This document shows positions 23,772 through 29,518 of a stretch of 29,518 nt of DNA, one piece after another. How positions within the stretch are numbered: position 1 is the first letter of the stretch; each line of letters opens with the position of its first letter. Source of the stretch: an uncultured beta proteobacterium (GTDB taxonomy: Bacteria > Pseudomonadota > Gammaproteobacteria > Burkholderiales > Burkholderiaceae); NCBI GenBank assembly GCA_903845455.1, contig CAIMXN010000091.1, positions 1 through 29,518 of the forward strand. Direction: 5' to 3'. A program made the translations under genes and the position numbers. The notes below the pieces were generated by a model. It saw only the letters and a list, made by a program, of their open reading frames with translations, searched no databases and was not told where the DNA came from.

Positions 23772-24969
23772 TATCTTGGATGTGGAATTTGCGTAGATGT
23801 GGTGCTAGCTTGTAGGTAATTAGAACGATCCCTATAGTCGCAATTCCACCGAAAATGATGGACGGCACTAGACCCATGAGACTTGCAGCAATGCCTGACT
23901 CAAGGGCCCCTAATTCATTTGACGAGCCTATAAAAATACCGTTGATTGCGCTAATCCGACCCCGCATGTGATCTGGGGTTGTGAGCTGCACAATACTACT
24001 GCGAATGACTACGGAAATAGAGTCGCAACAGCCAGAAATAAATAAGAAAAAGGCGCATATCCAAAGGTGGGTCGAAAATCCAAAGCCGACTATCGCCAAG
24101 CCAAAACCTGCAACTGACAAAAATAGATATTTACCTGAGTCATTGAGGATTGGATGGCTAGCTAAGTAAATCCCGGTTAGAACTGAGCCTGCCGCAGGAG
24201 CCGCTCTGAGAATGCCTAGCACCTCGGGGCCAGCATGGAGGACCTCACTTACAAAAGCCGGCAAGATCGATACAGCGCCCCCAAATAGAACGGCAAACAT
24301 ATCAAGTGCCATGGTGCTCAGAATCAGCTCATGTTTTTTAACGTAGTCAAAACCCTCCATGAAGCTTTTTAAGAAATGCGTTGCTGGATTAGATGACTTT
24401 TCTTGCTGCAATTTAATGAGGGATACACCATAAAGGCTAATGAGTCCGCAAAAGGCAGCTAGCGCATAGGTCCAAGTAAGGCTGGTAAAGCCAATCATCA
24501 AACCACCAAGTCCAGGACCAGTGACGACGCAGATTTGAAAAGAAGCATTTGCATACGCCATGTATTTGGTGAGCTGATCGCGCGGAATGATTTGTCCAAA
24601 GAGCGCTTGATAGGAAGGGCGTAGCAAAGCTCTTGCCACACCAATGAAACCAACTGCGGTATATATCAATGGCACCGGTGGTGTTAACCAGCCAATGGCA
24701 ATGGCGGTCAAAAATAAGGCTACCAAAATATGGATAATTGCTGCAATCGCAGAAATCAATTTTCGTGAGTAATGATCAACCGCATGGCCTGAGTAAAGCG
24801 CTAAAGCAAAATAAGGGACCAGTTCAGCAAGTCCAATTAACCCTAATGAGACAACGCTATGGGTAATCTCGTAAATATGCCAACCCACTGCGACCATCAT
24901 GATTTGATAGCTTAGGGTTGCACCAACGCGGTACAGCAATAGGGTTCTAAAGGCTTGACTGGTTTTCAT
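23764..24969 (-). CDS. MFS transporter, EntS-like exporter family
   Basis: A major facilitator protein of 401 residues with about 12 membrane helices. After the second helix, G-H-A-V-D-H-Y-S-R-K matches the MFS motif between helices 2 and 3. The overall pattern (start R-T-L-L-L-Y-R-V-G, and R-P-S-Y-Q-A-L-F-G-Q-I-I-P-R-D-Q-L in the middle) resembles the EntS-like MFS_3 group, which contains exporters. The substrate is unknown. AAGGGA stands 6 bases before the ATG. The gene is divergent from the cytochrome b561 gene, only 26 bases away. Confidence 0.85.
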   Translation of the reverse strand: MKTSQAFRTLLLYRVGATLSYQIMMVAVGWHIYEITHSVVSLGLIGLAELVPYFALALYSGHAVDHYSRKLISAIAAIIHILVALFLTAIAIGWLTPPVPLIYTAVGFIGVARALLRPSYQALFGQIIPRDQLTKYMAYANASFQICVVTGPGLGGLMIGFTSLTWTYALAAFCGLISLYGVSLIKLQQEKSSNPATHFLKSFMEGFDYVKKHELILSTMALDMFAVLFGGAVSILPAFVSEVLHAGPEVLGILRAAPAAGSVLTGIYLASHPILNDSGKYLFLSVAGFGLAIVGFGFSTHLWICAFFLFISGCCDSISVVIRSSIVQLTTPDHMRGRISAINGIFIGSSNELGALESGIAASLMGLVPSIIFGGIATIGIVLITYKLAPHLRKFHIQDIT

Positions 24970-24974
24970 GAATT

Positions 24975-24991
24975 CCCTTTAGTTTAAAGGG
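24975..24991. repeat. Perfect inverted repeat carrying ribosome binding sites for both strands
   Basis: CCCTTTA-GTT-TAAAGGG has seven-base arms and a three-base centre. The left arm gives the minus-strand AAGGG for the MFS gene, and the right arm gives AAGGGG for the cytochrome b561 GTG start. It fills most of the 26-base divergent gap. Confidence 0.7.
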
Positions 24992-24995
24992 GATA

Positions 24996-25697
24996 GTGTT
25001 TTATTCTATCGGTATGAAGAAAATTATTCGAATTTGGGACTTACCCATCCGCCTCTTTCACTGGCTTTTAGTGACCTGCGTTACTGGCAGCATCATTACT
25101 GTCAATATTGGCGGTAATGCGATGCCGTGGCATGGTTATTTTGGCTATGCCATTTTGATTTTATTGATTTTTAGAATTATTTGGGGTTTGGTAGGTTCAA
25201 CCCATGCACGTTTTAGCAACTTCATTCCGAGCCGTGTCCGTTTATTTGATTATTTGCAAGGAAAATCCAATAGCGTTCTAGGGCATAACCCTTTAGGTGC
25301 TTTATCGGTGTTGGCTGTATTAATTTTTTTATTGATTCAAGTGATGACCGGTTTATTTGCTGATGATGAAATTGCTTTTCAGGGTCCCTTGGCTAAATAT
25401 GTTTCTGAAAAGACCATCAGTATTTTTTCTCAAATCCATGAGGCAAATTCAGGTGTTATTTATGGCTTGATCGCACTGCATCTTGCGGCCATTTTCTATT
25501 ACCAAAAAATAAAAGGTGAGAATTTAATTAAGCCAATGTTGGTAGGTGATAAAGAAATTGACCCAAGCGAGGAGGCAAAATACTTACCTGCTGACTTGGG
25601 TCGGCCCTCCAACGATGGAGGTTTGCAAAGAGGCTTAGCGCTATTCTTGCTAAGTGTTATTGCAGTAGTAGTGGGTTACTTGGTTACTTCTTCCTAA
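24996..25697 (+). CDS. Cytochrome b561-type membrane cytochrome
   Basis: A four-helix b-type cytochrome of up to 233 residues. Histidines that may bind two hemes lie in L-F-H-W, in W-H-G-Y-F-G-Y, and in the pair I-H-E-A-N...A-L-H-L near the fourth helix. A short polar C-terminal region precedes a last hydrophobic segment. The GTG at 24996 has AAGGGG only 3 bases upstream. The ATG at 25014 gives the more typical start M-K-K-I-I-R-I-W-D but lacks a ribosome binding site, so the start is open. Its 3' end overlaps the convergent cytochrome c' gene by 14 bases, and electron exchange between the two is plausible. Confidence 0.87.
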   Translation: MFYSIGMKKIIRIWDLPIRLFHWLLVTCVTGSIITVNIGGNAMPWHGYFGYAILILLIFRIIWGLVGSTHARFSNFIPSRVRLFDYLQGKSNSVLGHNPLGALSVLAVLIFLLIQVMTGLFADDEIAFQGPLAKYVSEKTISIFSQIHEANSGVIYGLIALHLAAIFYYQKIKGENLIKPMLVGDKEIDPSEEAKYLPADLGRPSNDGGLQRGLALFLLSVIAVVVGYLVTSS

Positions 25698-26130
25698 AGT
25701 CATCATGACAGGCTTTACAGGCTTGGCCTGTAGCGCCAAATGTTTTCTTAATGTTTTCTAAGTCGCCAGATTGGGCTGCTTTATTCAGTTCAGCCACTGC
25801 CAGCTGCATTTTTTCTGAAGCGCTTTTGAATTTTGCATTGTCAGACCAAACATCTGGTTTTGCTTTGCCACCTTCTGTCCCTGGACCAAAGGCTTGCCAA
25901 GGTAGAGTAGACATCATGGCAACAATGGCTGCGTTCTTAGCAACATCATCTTTATTGTATGGTGCTTCGCCTTTAACTACGGCGCCAATTCTGCCGAAGT
26001 GATTACCCATCACAGTAAAGACACTCTCGCGATACTCCACTGCTTTTTCTGCATTCTGAAATTGGGCGAATGCAGTGCCACTAGTAGCGAGTAATGCTGC
26101 TGTACTTAAAATAATATTTTGTAATTTCAT
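25684..26130 (-). CDS. Cytochrome c'
   Basis: A periplasmic cytochrome of 148 residues. A signal peptide ends at A-F-A22, a mostly helical body follows, and the heme site C138-K-A-C141-H142 lies at the very C-terminus, as in cytochrome c' (a four-helix bundle). Cytochromes c' bind NO and sometimes other gases, and their electron partners are often unclear. A b561-type cytochrome encoded tail-to-tail is a candidate partner. Size and heme position leave little doubt about the family. Confidence 0.93.
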   Translation of the reverse strand: MKLQNIILSTAALLATSGTAFAQFQNAEKAVEYRESVFTVMGNHFGRIGAVVKGEAPYNKDDVAKNAAIVAMMSTLPWQAFGPGTEGGKAKPDVWSDNAKFKSASEKMQLAVAELNKAAQSGDLENIKKTFGATGQACKACHDDFRKK

Positions 26131-26200
26131 AAATGGTCTCCATTGGTTTGTTTGGACTGCTTAGAATCAGAATATCCCATAACAAAATTTCTTGCAGGAG

Positions 26201-26863
26201 CTAGAAAATCATCTTTAAGGGTGTAATCAGGAGATTAATGATTCCCAGGAAAAAACTATTCAAAGGGCTCATCCATAAGCTACCAATAATCCCCGTGAAC
26301 ATGAGCCCCAGGACAATAAAAAACCCCCATCTTTCCAATTTATCAAGCGCTAGTGACTGCCGAGTTGGTAGGAGGCCTGAAAGAATACGCCCCCCATCAA
26401 AAGGTGGAATGGGAAGAAGATTAAATATCAGTAAACCTAAGTTCCACATAACGCCTGCTTCGGCCATAGAGGTGAAAAAAGGCTCATTGAGCTGCGCACC
26501 TTTAAGGATTACCCAAAGCGCCGCCCAAATAAGCGCTTGAATAAAGTTTGAGCCTGGACCGGCTAGGGCTACCCAAATTGAGTCGATTTTAGGGTTACGA
26601 AGGCGCCCAAAGTTGACGGGTACTGGCTTGGCATAGCCAATCAGAAAAGGGGAATGGGTCAAAATTAATAACAAAGGTAGGAGAATGGTCCCAACTGGAT
26701 CGATATGTTTCATGGGGTTCAGGCTGACTCTGCCTAGCACATAGGCCGTGTTATCACCAAGCCTGCGGGCTGCATAGCCATGGGCAGCCTCATGAATGGT
26801 GATGGCAAAAATCAGAGGAATCGCATTAATGGCGACAGCTTGGATAGAATAGTCAGTAATCAT
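26201..26863 (-). CDS. M50 site-2-protease-like membrane metallopeptidase
   Basis: An integral membrane peptidase of 220 residues from the ATG at 26863. The zinc motif H24-E25-A-A-H28 sits in the first helix, and the third ligand is in N-L-L-P-I-P-P-F-D-G-G-R near residue 165. The protein is short and lacks a PDZ domain, so it is not RseP but the small M50B type, whose substrates are mostly unknown. The frame is open further upstream to 26974, but that stretch is antisense to the small gene at 26892 and has no family similarity, so the downstream ATG is chosen. No clear ribosome binding site precedes it. Confidence 0.87.
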   Translation of the reverse strand: MITDYSIQAVAINAIPLIFAITIHEAAHGYAARRLGDNTAYVLGRVSLNPMKHIDPVGTILLPLLLILTHSPFLIGYAKPVPVNFGRLRNPKIDSIWVALAGPGSNFIQALIWAALWVILKGAQLNEPFFTSMAEAGVMWNLGLLIFNLLPIPPFDGGRILSGLLPTRQSLALDKLERWGFFIVLGLMFTGIIGSLWMSPLNSFFLGIINLLITPLKMIF

Positions 26864-26891
26864 GGCAATATGATATCTATAGGAGTGAATT

Positions 26892-27059
26892 GTGACTGAC
26901 GATAAGAAACCTGAATCAAAAAACCCGGCTAAACCTGTTGTAGCTAAGCCAGCCCCGCGTCCACCAGCCCCCAAAGGCCCTTCAGGCCCAGCTGGACGTC
27001 CTCAAGCAGGCTTTGGCGGTGGAAAAGCCATGATGCGCAAGGCTGGACGCGGCCGATAG
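26892..27059 (+). CDS. Small basic Pro/Gly/Lys-rich protein, function unknown
   Basis: A 55-residue ORF starting with GTG 6 bases after a good AGGAG (26881-26885). The composition is biased. An N-terminal acidic start (M-T-D-D-K-K) is followed by K-P and A-P-rich repeats, then G-P-S-G-P-A-G-R-P and a basic end F-G-G-G-K-A-M-M-R-K-A-G-R-G-R. It is likely disordered and positively charged, so contact with nucleic acid or a membrane surface is conceivable. I do not recognise a family. It is divergent from the M50 gene and 44 bases before another small gene. The ribosome binding site and clean ORF support expression. Confidence 0.6.
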   Translation: MTDDKKPESKNPAKPVVAKPAPRPPAPKGPSGPAGRPQAGFGGGKAMMRKAGRGR

Positions 27060-27103
27060 TGGATAATTACGCTATTAATTAATGTGTTTAACGAGGAATT
27101 AGC

Positions 27104-27241
27104 ATGAACGAATGGCACAACGAACCCAAGGCAGAAATCAACAAAAAGATCATTACATTGGTCGTGATGTTGGCTGCAGCTACTAGCTTAGCGATTTTGT
27201 TTGCATTAGTTGCAGCGCATACTGGTTACGTATTCGGCTAA
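27104..27241 (+). CDS. Small single-helix membrane protein, function unknown
   Basis: A 45-residue ORF with GAGGA at 27093-27097, 6 bases before the ATG. It has a charged N-terminus (M-N-E-W-H-N-E-P-K-A-E-I-N-K-K), one membrane helix (about residues 16-38), and a short end H-T-G-Y-V-F-G. The positive lysines before the helix suggest the N-terminus stays in the cytoplasm. The family is unknown. It ends 9 bases before the dioxygenase frame and may be cotranscribed with it. Confidence 0.6.
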   Translation: MNEWHNEPKAEINKKIITLVVMLAAATSLAILFALVAAHTGYVFG

Positions 27242-27253
27242 TACCGGTTATTG

Positions 27254-28033
27254 ATGACTAGCCATCGCCAACCTGCAGTATTTGCTGGCCATGGCAGTCC
27301 TATGTATGCCATAGAGCCCAATCGCTATACAGCAGCTTGGACTCATTTAGGTAAATCTCTGCAGCGCCCAGATGCTATTTTGGTCATCTCGGCGCATTGG
27401 GTCACCCGAGGTGTTTGGGTTACCGCTATGCCTCAACCAAAAACCATTCATGATTTTGGCGGATTTCCGCAGGCCCTGTTTGATATTGAGTATCCAGCCC
27501 CAGGGAGTCCTGCCTTGGCCGAGCGTGTTAAAGAATTATTGAGTGTTCCTGTGGTGATGGAAGAGAATGAGTGGGGCATCGATCATGGTGCTTGGTCCAT
27601 TCTGAAATATCTTTATCCCGCTGCAGATGTGCCAGTAGTGCAGTTAAGTCTTGACGGATCCATGTCAGCCCGTGAGCACTATGAGTTAGCAAAGCAATTA
27701 CAACCATTGCGCGATGAGAATATCTTAATCTTGGCTAGTGGCAATGTTGTCCATAATCTTCGGACGATTCATTGGCAGGATGGGGCGCAACCCTATCCAT
27801 GGGCTAAGGAGTTCAACGATTTTTTTGTTTCTGAGATGAATGCGAACCATCATGAGACTGTGATTGATTGGGAGTTGGTTGGCGATGCTGCCCATTTATC
27901 AATACCTACGCCAGAGCATTACTGGCCAGCCTTATATACACTTGCTTTACAGTCTGACGGTGAGCATGCCACAGTATTGGTCGATGGAATTGAAATGAGT
28001 TCCATTGGCATGCTAAGTTTTTCTATTCAATAG
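27254..28033 (+). CDS. Class III extradiol dioxygenase, LigB/YgiD (4,5-DOPA dioxygenase) family
   Basis: A cytosolic metal-dependent ring-cleaving dioxygenase of 259 residues. It contains the family blocks F-A-G-H-G-S-P, V-I-S-A-H-W, H-D-F-G-G-F-P, W-G-I-D-H-G-A-W, N-V-V-H-N-L and, near the C-terminus, P-E-H-Y-W-P. The histidines in the first, second and last blocks match the metal ligands of YgiD. The frame also has a TTG at 27251, directly before the ATG at 27254. Neither has a good ribosome binding site. The aromatic substrate is unknown, although plant-derived catechols would fit a freshwater bacterium (inference). crcB follows after 10 bases. Confidence 0.88.
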   Translation: MTSHRQPAVFAGHGSPMYAIEPNRYTAAWTHLGKSLQRPDAILVISAHWVTRGVWVTAMPQPKTIHDFGGFPQALFDIEYPAPGSPALAERVKELLSVPVVMEENEWGIDHGAWSILKYLYPAADVPVVQLSLDGSMSAREHYELAKQLQPLRDENILILASGNVVHNLRTIHWQDGAQPYPWAKEFNDFFVSEMNANHHETVIDWELVGDAAHLSIPTPEHYWPALYTLALQSDGEHATVLVDGIEMSSIGMLSFSIQ

Positions 28034-28043
28034 AGCAATCAAT

Positions 28044-28421
28044 ATGTGGCTATCCATTCTTGTAATTTTCTGTGGCGCTGGTTTAGGTGCACTCCTGCGT
28101 GCCGGTTTTAATCTCCTCACAGTGGGTTTTGTATCAGTGATCCCGTTGGGCACCTTGTTATCCAACTTAGTAGGCGGCTATCTGATTGGCCTTGCCGTAG
28201 CTTACTTTGGCAATAATCCAAGCCTCTCGCCTGAGTGGCGCTTACTTGTCGTTACTGGATTTCTGGGGGGGTTGACTACCTTCTCGAGTTTTTCAGCTGA
28301 AGTAGTTGGGTTGATGCAGCGGGGTGAAATGACTTGGGCGCTTGGTACTGCACTAGCACACCTCATTGGATCTTTAGCTCTGACCTTCTTGGGTATTTTG
28401 AGTTATCAAGCGCTGAAGTAA
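28044..28421 (+). CDS. crcB: Fluoride ion channel FluC/CrcB
   Basis: A membrane protein of 125 residues with four helices, the size of FluC, which works as a dual-topology dimer to release fluoride. Signatures are G-A-G-L-G-A-L-L-R in helix 1, the N-L-V-G-G-Y-L-I-G segment with its conserved Asn, and T-G-F-L-G-G-L-T-T-F-S-S-F-S-A-E with the phenylalanine and threonine-serine track. No fluoride riboswitch can lie in the 10 bases before it. It probably shares a transcript with the dioxygenase gene. Confidence 0.95.
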   Translation: MWLSILVIFCGAGLGALLRAGFNLLTVGFVSVIPLGTLLSNLVGGYLIGLAVAYFGNNPSLSPEWRLLVVTGFLGGLTTFSSFSAEVVGLMQRGEMTWALGTALAHLIGSLALTFLGILSYQALK

Positions 28422-28441
28422 TCGGTCATAAACTCTAGAGA

Positions 28442-29422
28442 TCACTCTGGTTTGATGTTCGCTGTTTTTACAACCGTGCCCCACTTAGCAGCTTCAGATT
28501 TGATGAGGGTTGCGAAATCAGCTGGTGTCCCACCACCAATTTCATTTCCTTGAGAAAGCATTAACTCCCTCAGTTGAGGATCTTTCAGCGCCTCATTAGC
28601 AGCAGCATTCAGTTTGTCGATAATCCCTTTAGGGGTACCTTTGGGTGCTATCAAGCCCTGCCAGTTCAATACTTCTACCTTGGGATAACCCACTTCAGCA
28701 AAGCTTGGAATATTTGGCAGGAGTGGCGAGCGTTTCTTACTAGTGATTGCAATAGCACGGAGTTTGTCAGCCTTAACGCTGGGCATCGCAGAATACATTT
28801 GGTCGAACATCATCGTCACATTGGCAGCCATTAGATCTGTAAGACCTGCCGAGCCACTCTTGTAGGGTACATGAATCATATCGATCCCTGCACTTTGTTT
28901 GAACAACTCTGCTGAGAGTTGATGACTGCCACCAATACCACCAGAAGAGAAGGTCAGTTCGCCCGGTTTAGCTTTGGCTGCATCAACAATATCTTTGACT
29001 GTTTTATAAGGTGAGTTTGGGTGAACAACCAAAACCAGTGGCCCTTTTTCAATGAGAACAATCGGTGTTAGATCTGTCTCTGGGTCGTAACGTAAATTGC
29101 CAAAGAGAGTTTTGTTAACAGCCATCGGCGCAAAGTTGCCCATACCAATGGTGTATCCGTCTGGAGCTGCTCTAGAAATAAATTCTGTACCAATATTCCC
29201 TCCGGCCCCAGGTTTGTTATCCACGATGATGGACTGATTCAAAATCACACCCATTTTTTGGGCAATCTGCCGGCTTCGTGAATCTGCACCACCACCCGCT
29301 CCGTAAGGAACGATAAAGTTGATGGGTTTGTTCGGGTAATTGGCTTGCGCTGAGCTAGTAATCGGGCTCATGAGTGTGGTTATAGCCAGTGTTGGCAGTG
29401 CAATGAGTTTGAACAAACGCAT
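28442..29422 (-). CDS. Bug/TctC family periplasmic solute-binding protein
   Basis: A binding protein of 326 residues from the ATG at 29422, which has GAGGAA 5 bases upstream. The frame is open to an ATG at 29452 without such a site, and the shorter form starts with a normal signal peptide ending S-S-A-Q-A. Bug marks are V-P-Y-G-A-G-G-G-A-D, I-I-V-D-N-K-P-G-A-G-G-N-I-G, and A-A-P-D-G-Y-T-I-G. It probably binds a carboxylate. It is not a close duplicate of the protein at 16792. TctA and TctB genes are absent from the visible neighbourhood. Confidence 0.92.
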   Translation of the reverse strand: MRLFKLIALPTLAITTLMSPITSSAQANYPNKPINFIVPYGAGGGADSRSRQIAQKMGVILNQSIIVDNKPGAGGNIGTEFISRAAPDGYTIGMGNFAPMAVNKTLFGNLRYDPETDLTPIVLIEKGPLVLVVHPNSPYKTVKDIVDAAKAKPGELTFSSGGIGGSHQLSAELFKQSAGIDMIHVPYKSGSAGLTDLMAANVTMMFDQMYSAMPSVKADKLRAIAITSKKRSPLLPNIPSFAEVGYPKVEVLNWQGLIAPKGTPKGIIDKLNAAANEALKDPQLRELMLSQGNEIGGGTPADFATLIKSEAAKWGTVVKTANIKPE

Positions 29423-29470
29423 ATTGATTCCTCGAATAAAACTTATATTCATACAATAATATCCGCCAAT

Positions 29471-29518
29471 TTACACTAAGCCAAACATTCCCAGTGCTGC
29501 ACCTAAGGCTATCAGATA
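29471..29518 (-). CDS. C-terminal end of a probable membrane protein, cut by the window edge
   Basis: On the minus strand the last 15 codons of an open frame read Y-L-I-A-L-G-A-A-L-G-M-F-G-L-V and then TAA at 29471-29473. The stretch is hydrophobic with glycines spaced as in a membrane helix, so it may be the end of a transporter upstream of the Bug gene. So short a piece could also be chance. Confidence 0.35.
   Translation of the reverse strand, partial: YLIALGAALGMFGLV

Noticed and set aside
26238..26540. Plus-strand open frame of 100 codons
   Set aside because: It is antisense to the M50 coding sequence and rich in Pro, Lys and Arg, as shadow frames are. No ribosome binding site or family match was seen.
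26864..26974. N-terminal extension of the M50 peptidase frame
   Set aside because: It is Gly/Ala-rich, unlike the family, and is antisense to a small gene with its own ribosome binding site. The family start fits the ATG at 26863.
28034..28043. Fluoride riboswitch before crcB
   Set aside because: Only 10 bases separate it from the dioxygenase gene, too short for the aptamer, and nothing like it was seen upstream of 27251.
1..29518. CRISPR arrays, insertion sequences, prophage, toxin-antitoxin or tRNA genes
   Set aside because: No regularly spaced repeats, transposase or integrase motifs, or cloverleaf sequences were found on reading both strands.

Overview
The window looks like chromosome of a low-GC, free-living betaproteobacterium of the Burkholderiales. 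Polynucleobacter or a close relative is my best guess. This is inferred from the modest GC content, the tight and often overlapping genes, several Bug (TctC-type) solute-binding proteins, an FNR/ANR-type regulator beside a cbb3 oxidase operon, and cytochrome c'. I saw no tRNA, rRNA, CRISPR array, insertion sequence or phage gene, and no stretch longer than 300 bases lacks a gene.

Bases 1-9273 form a complete cbb3 cytochrome oxidase locus: ccoI (5' end outside the window), ccoS, ccoN-O-Q-P, ccoG, a very short FixH-like gene, an 85-residue membrane protein, fnr on the opposite strand, and a TauE/SafE-like membrane protein. A perfect FNR box (2428-2441) sits upstream of ccoN at the spacing expected of a class II activated promoter. 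The fnr gene in the locus encodes all four cluster-binding cysteines and the E-xx-SR recognition helix, so the locus carries both the oxidase and its likely oxygen-sensing activator. The 55-codon ccoQ is easy to miss and overlaps ccoP.

Bases 9270-13419 hold a SulP-STAS anion transporter, a DUF2177 membrane protein, a universal stress protein with a clear terminator, and a long LytM-type M23 peptidase.

Bases 13488-23771 form a catabolic island of roughly 10 kb for an unidentified hydroxy acid or sugar acid. It consists of two convergent operons. The left one (+) encodes a mandelate-racemase-subgroup enolase-superfamily enzyme, an Ldh-family dehydrogenase and a Bug binding protein. The right one (-) encodes a D-2-hydroxyacid dehydrogenase, a DHDPS-family lyase, a TAXI binding protein and a fused TRAP permease. 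Each operon is flanked on its outer side by a divergently transcribed 3-hydroxyacyl-CoA-dehydrogenase-family gene, and these two genes are paralogues. No transcription regulator lies inside the island. A strong hairpin terminator lies between the TRAP binding protein and its permease.

Bases 23764-29518 hold an MFS exporter, a cytochrome b561 and cytochrome c' pair that converge, an M50 site-2-protease-like membrane protein, two unannotated microproteins (55 and 45 residues), a LigB/YgiD-type extradiol dioxygenase, a FluC/CrcB fluoride channel, a second Bug protein, and the last codons of a probable membrane protein cut by the window edge.

The window is well explained by known families. The parts most worth a second look are the symmetric catabolic island, the perfect FNR box inside the fnr coding sequence, the reduced FixH, and the two microproteins.
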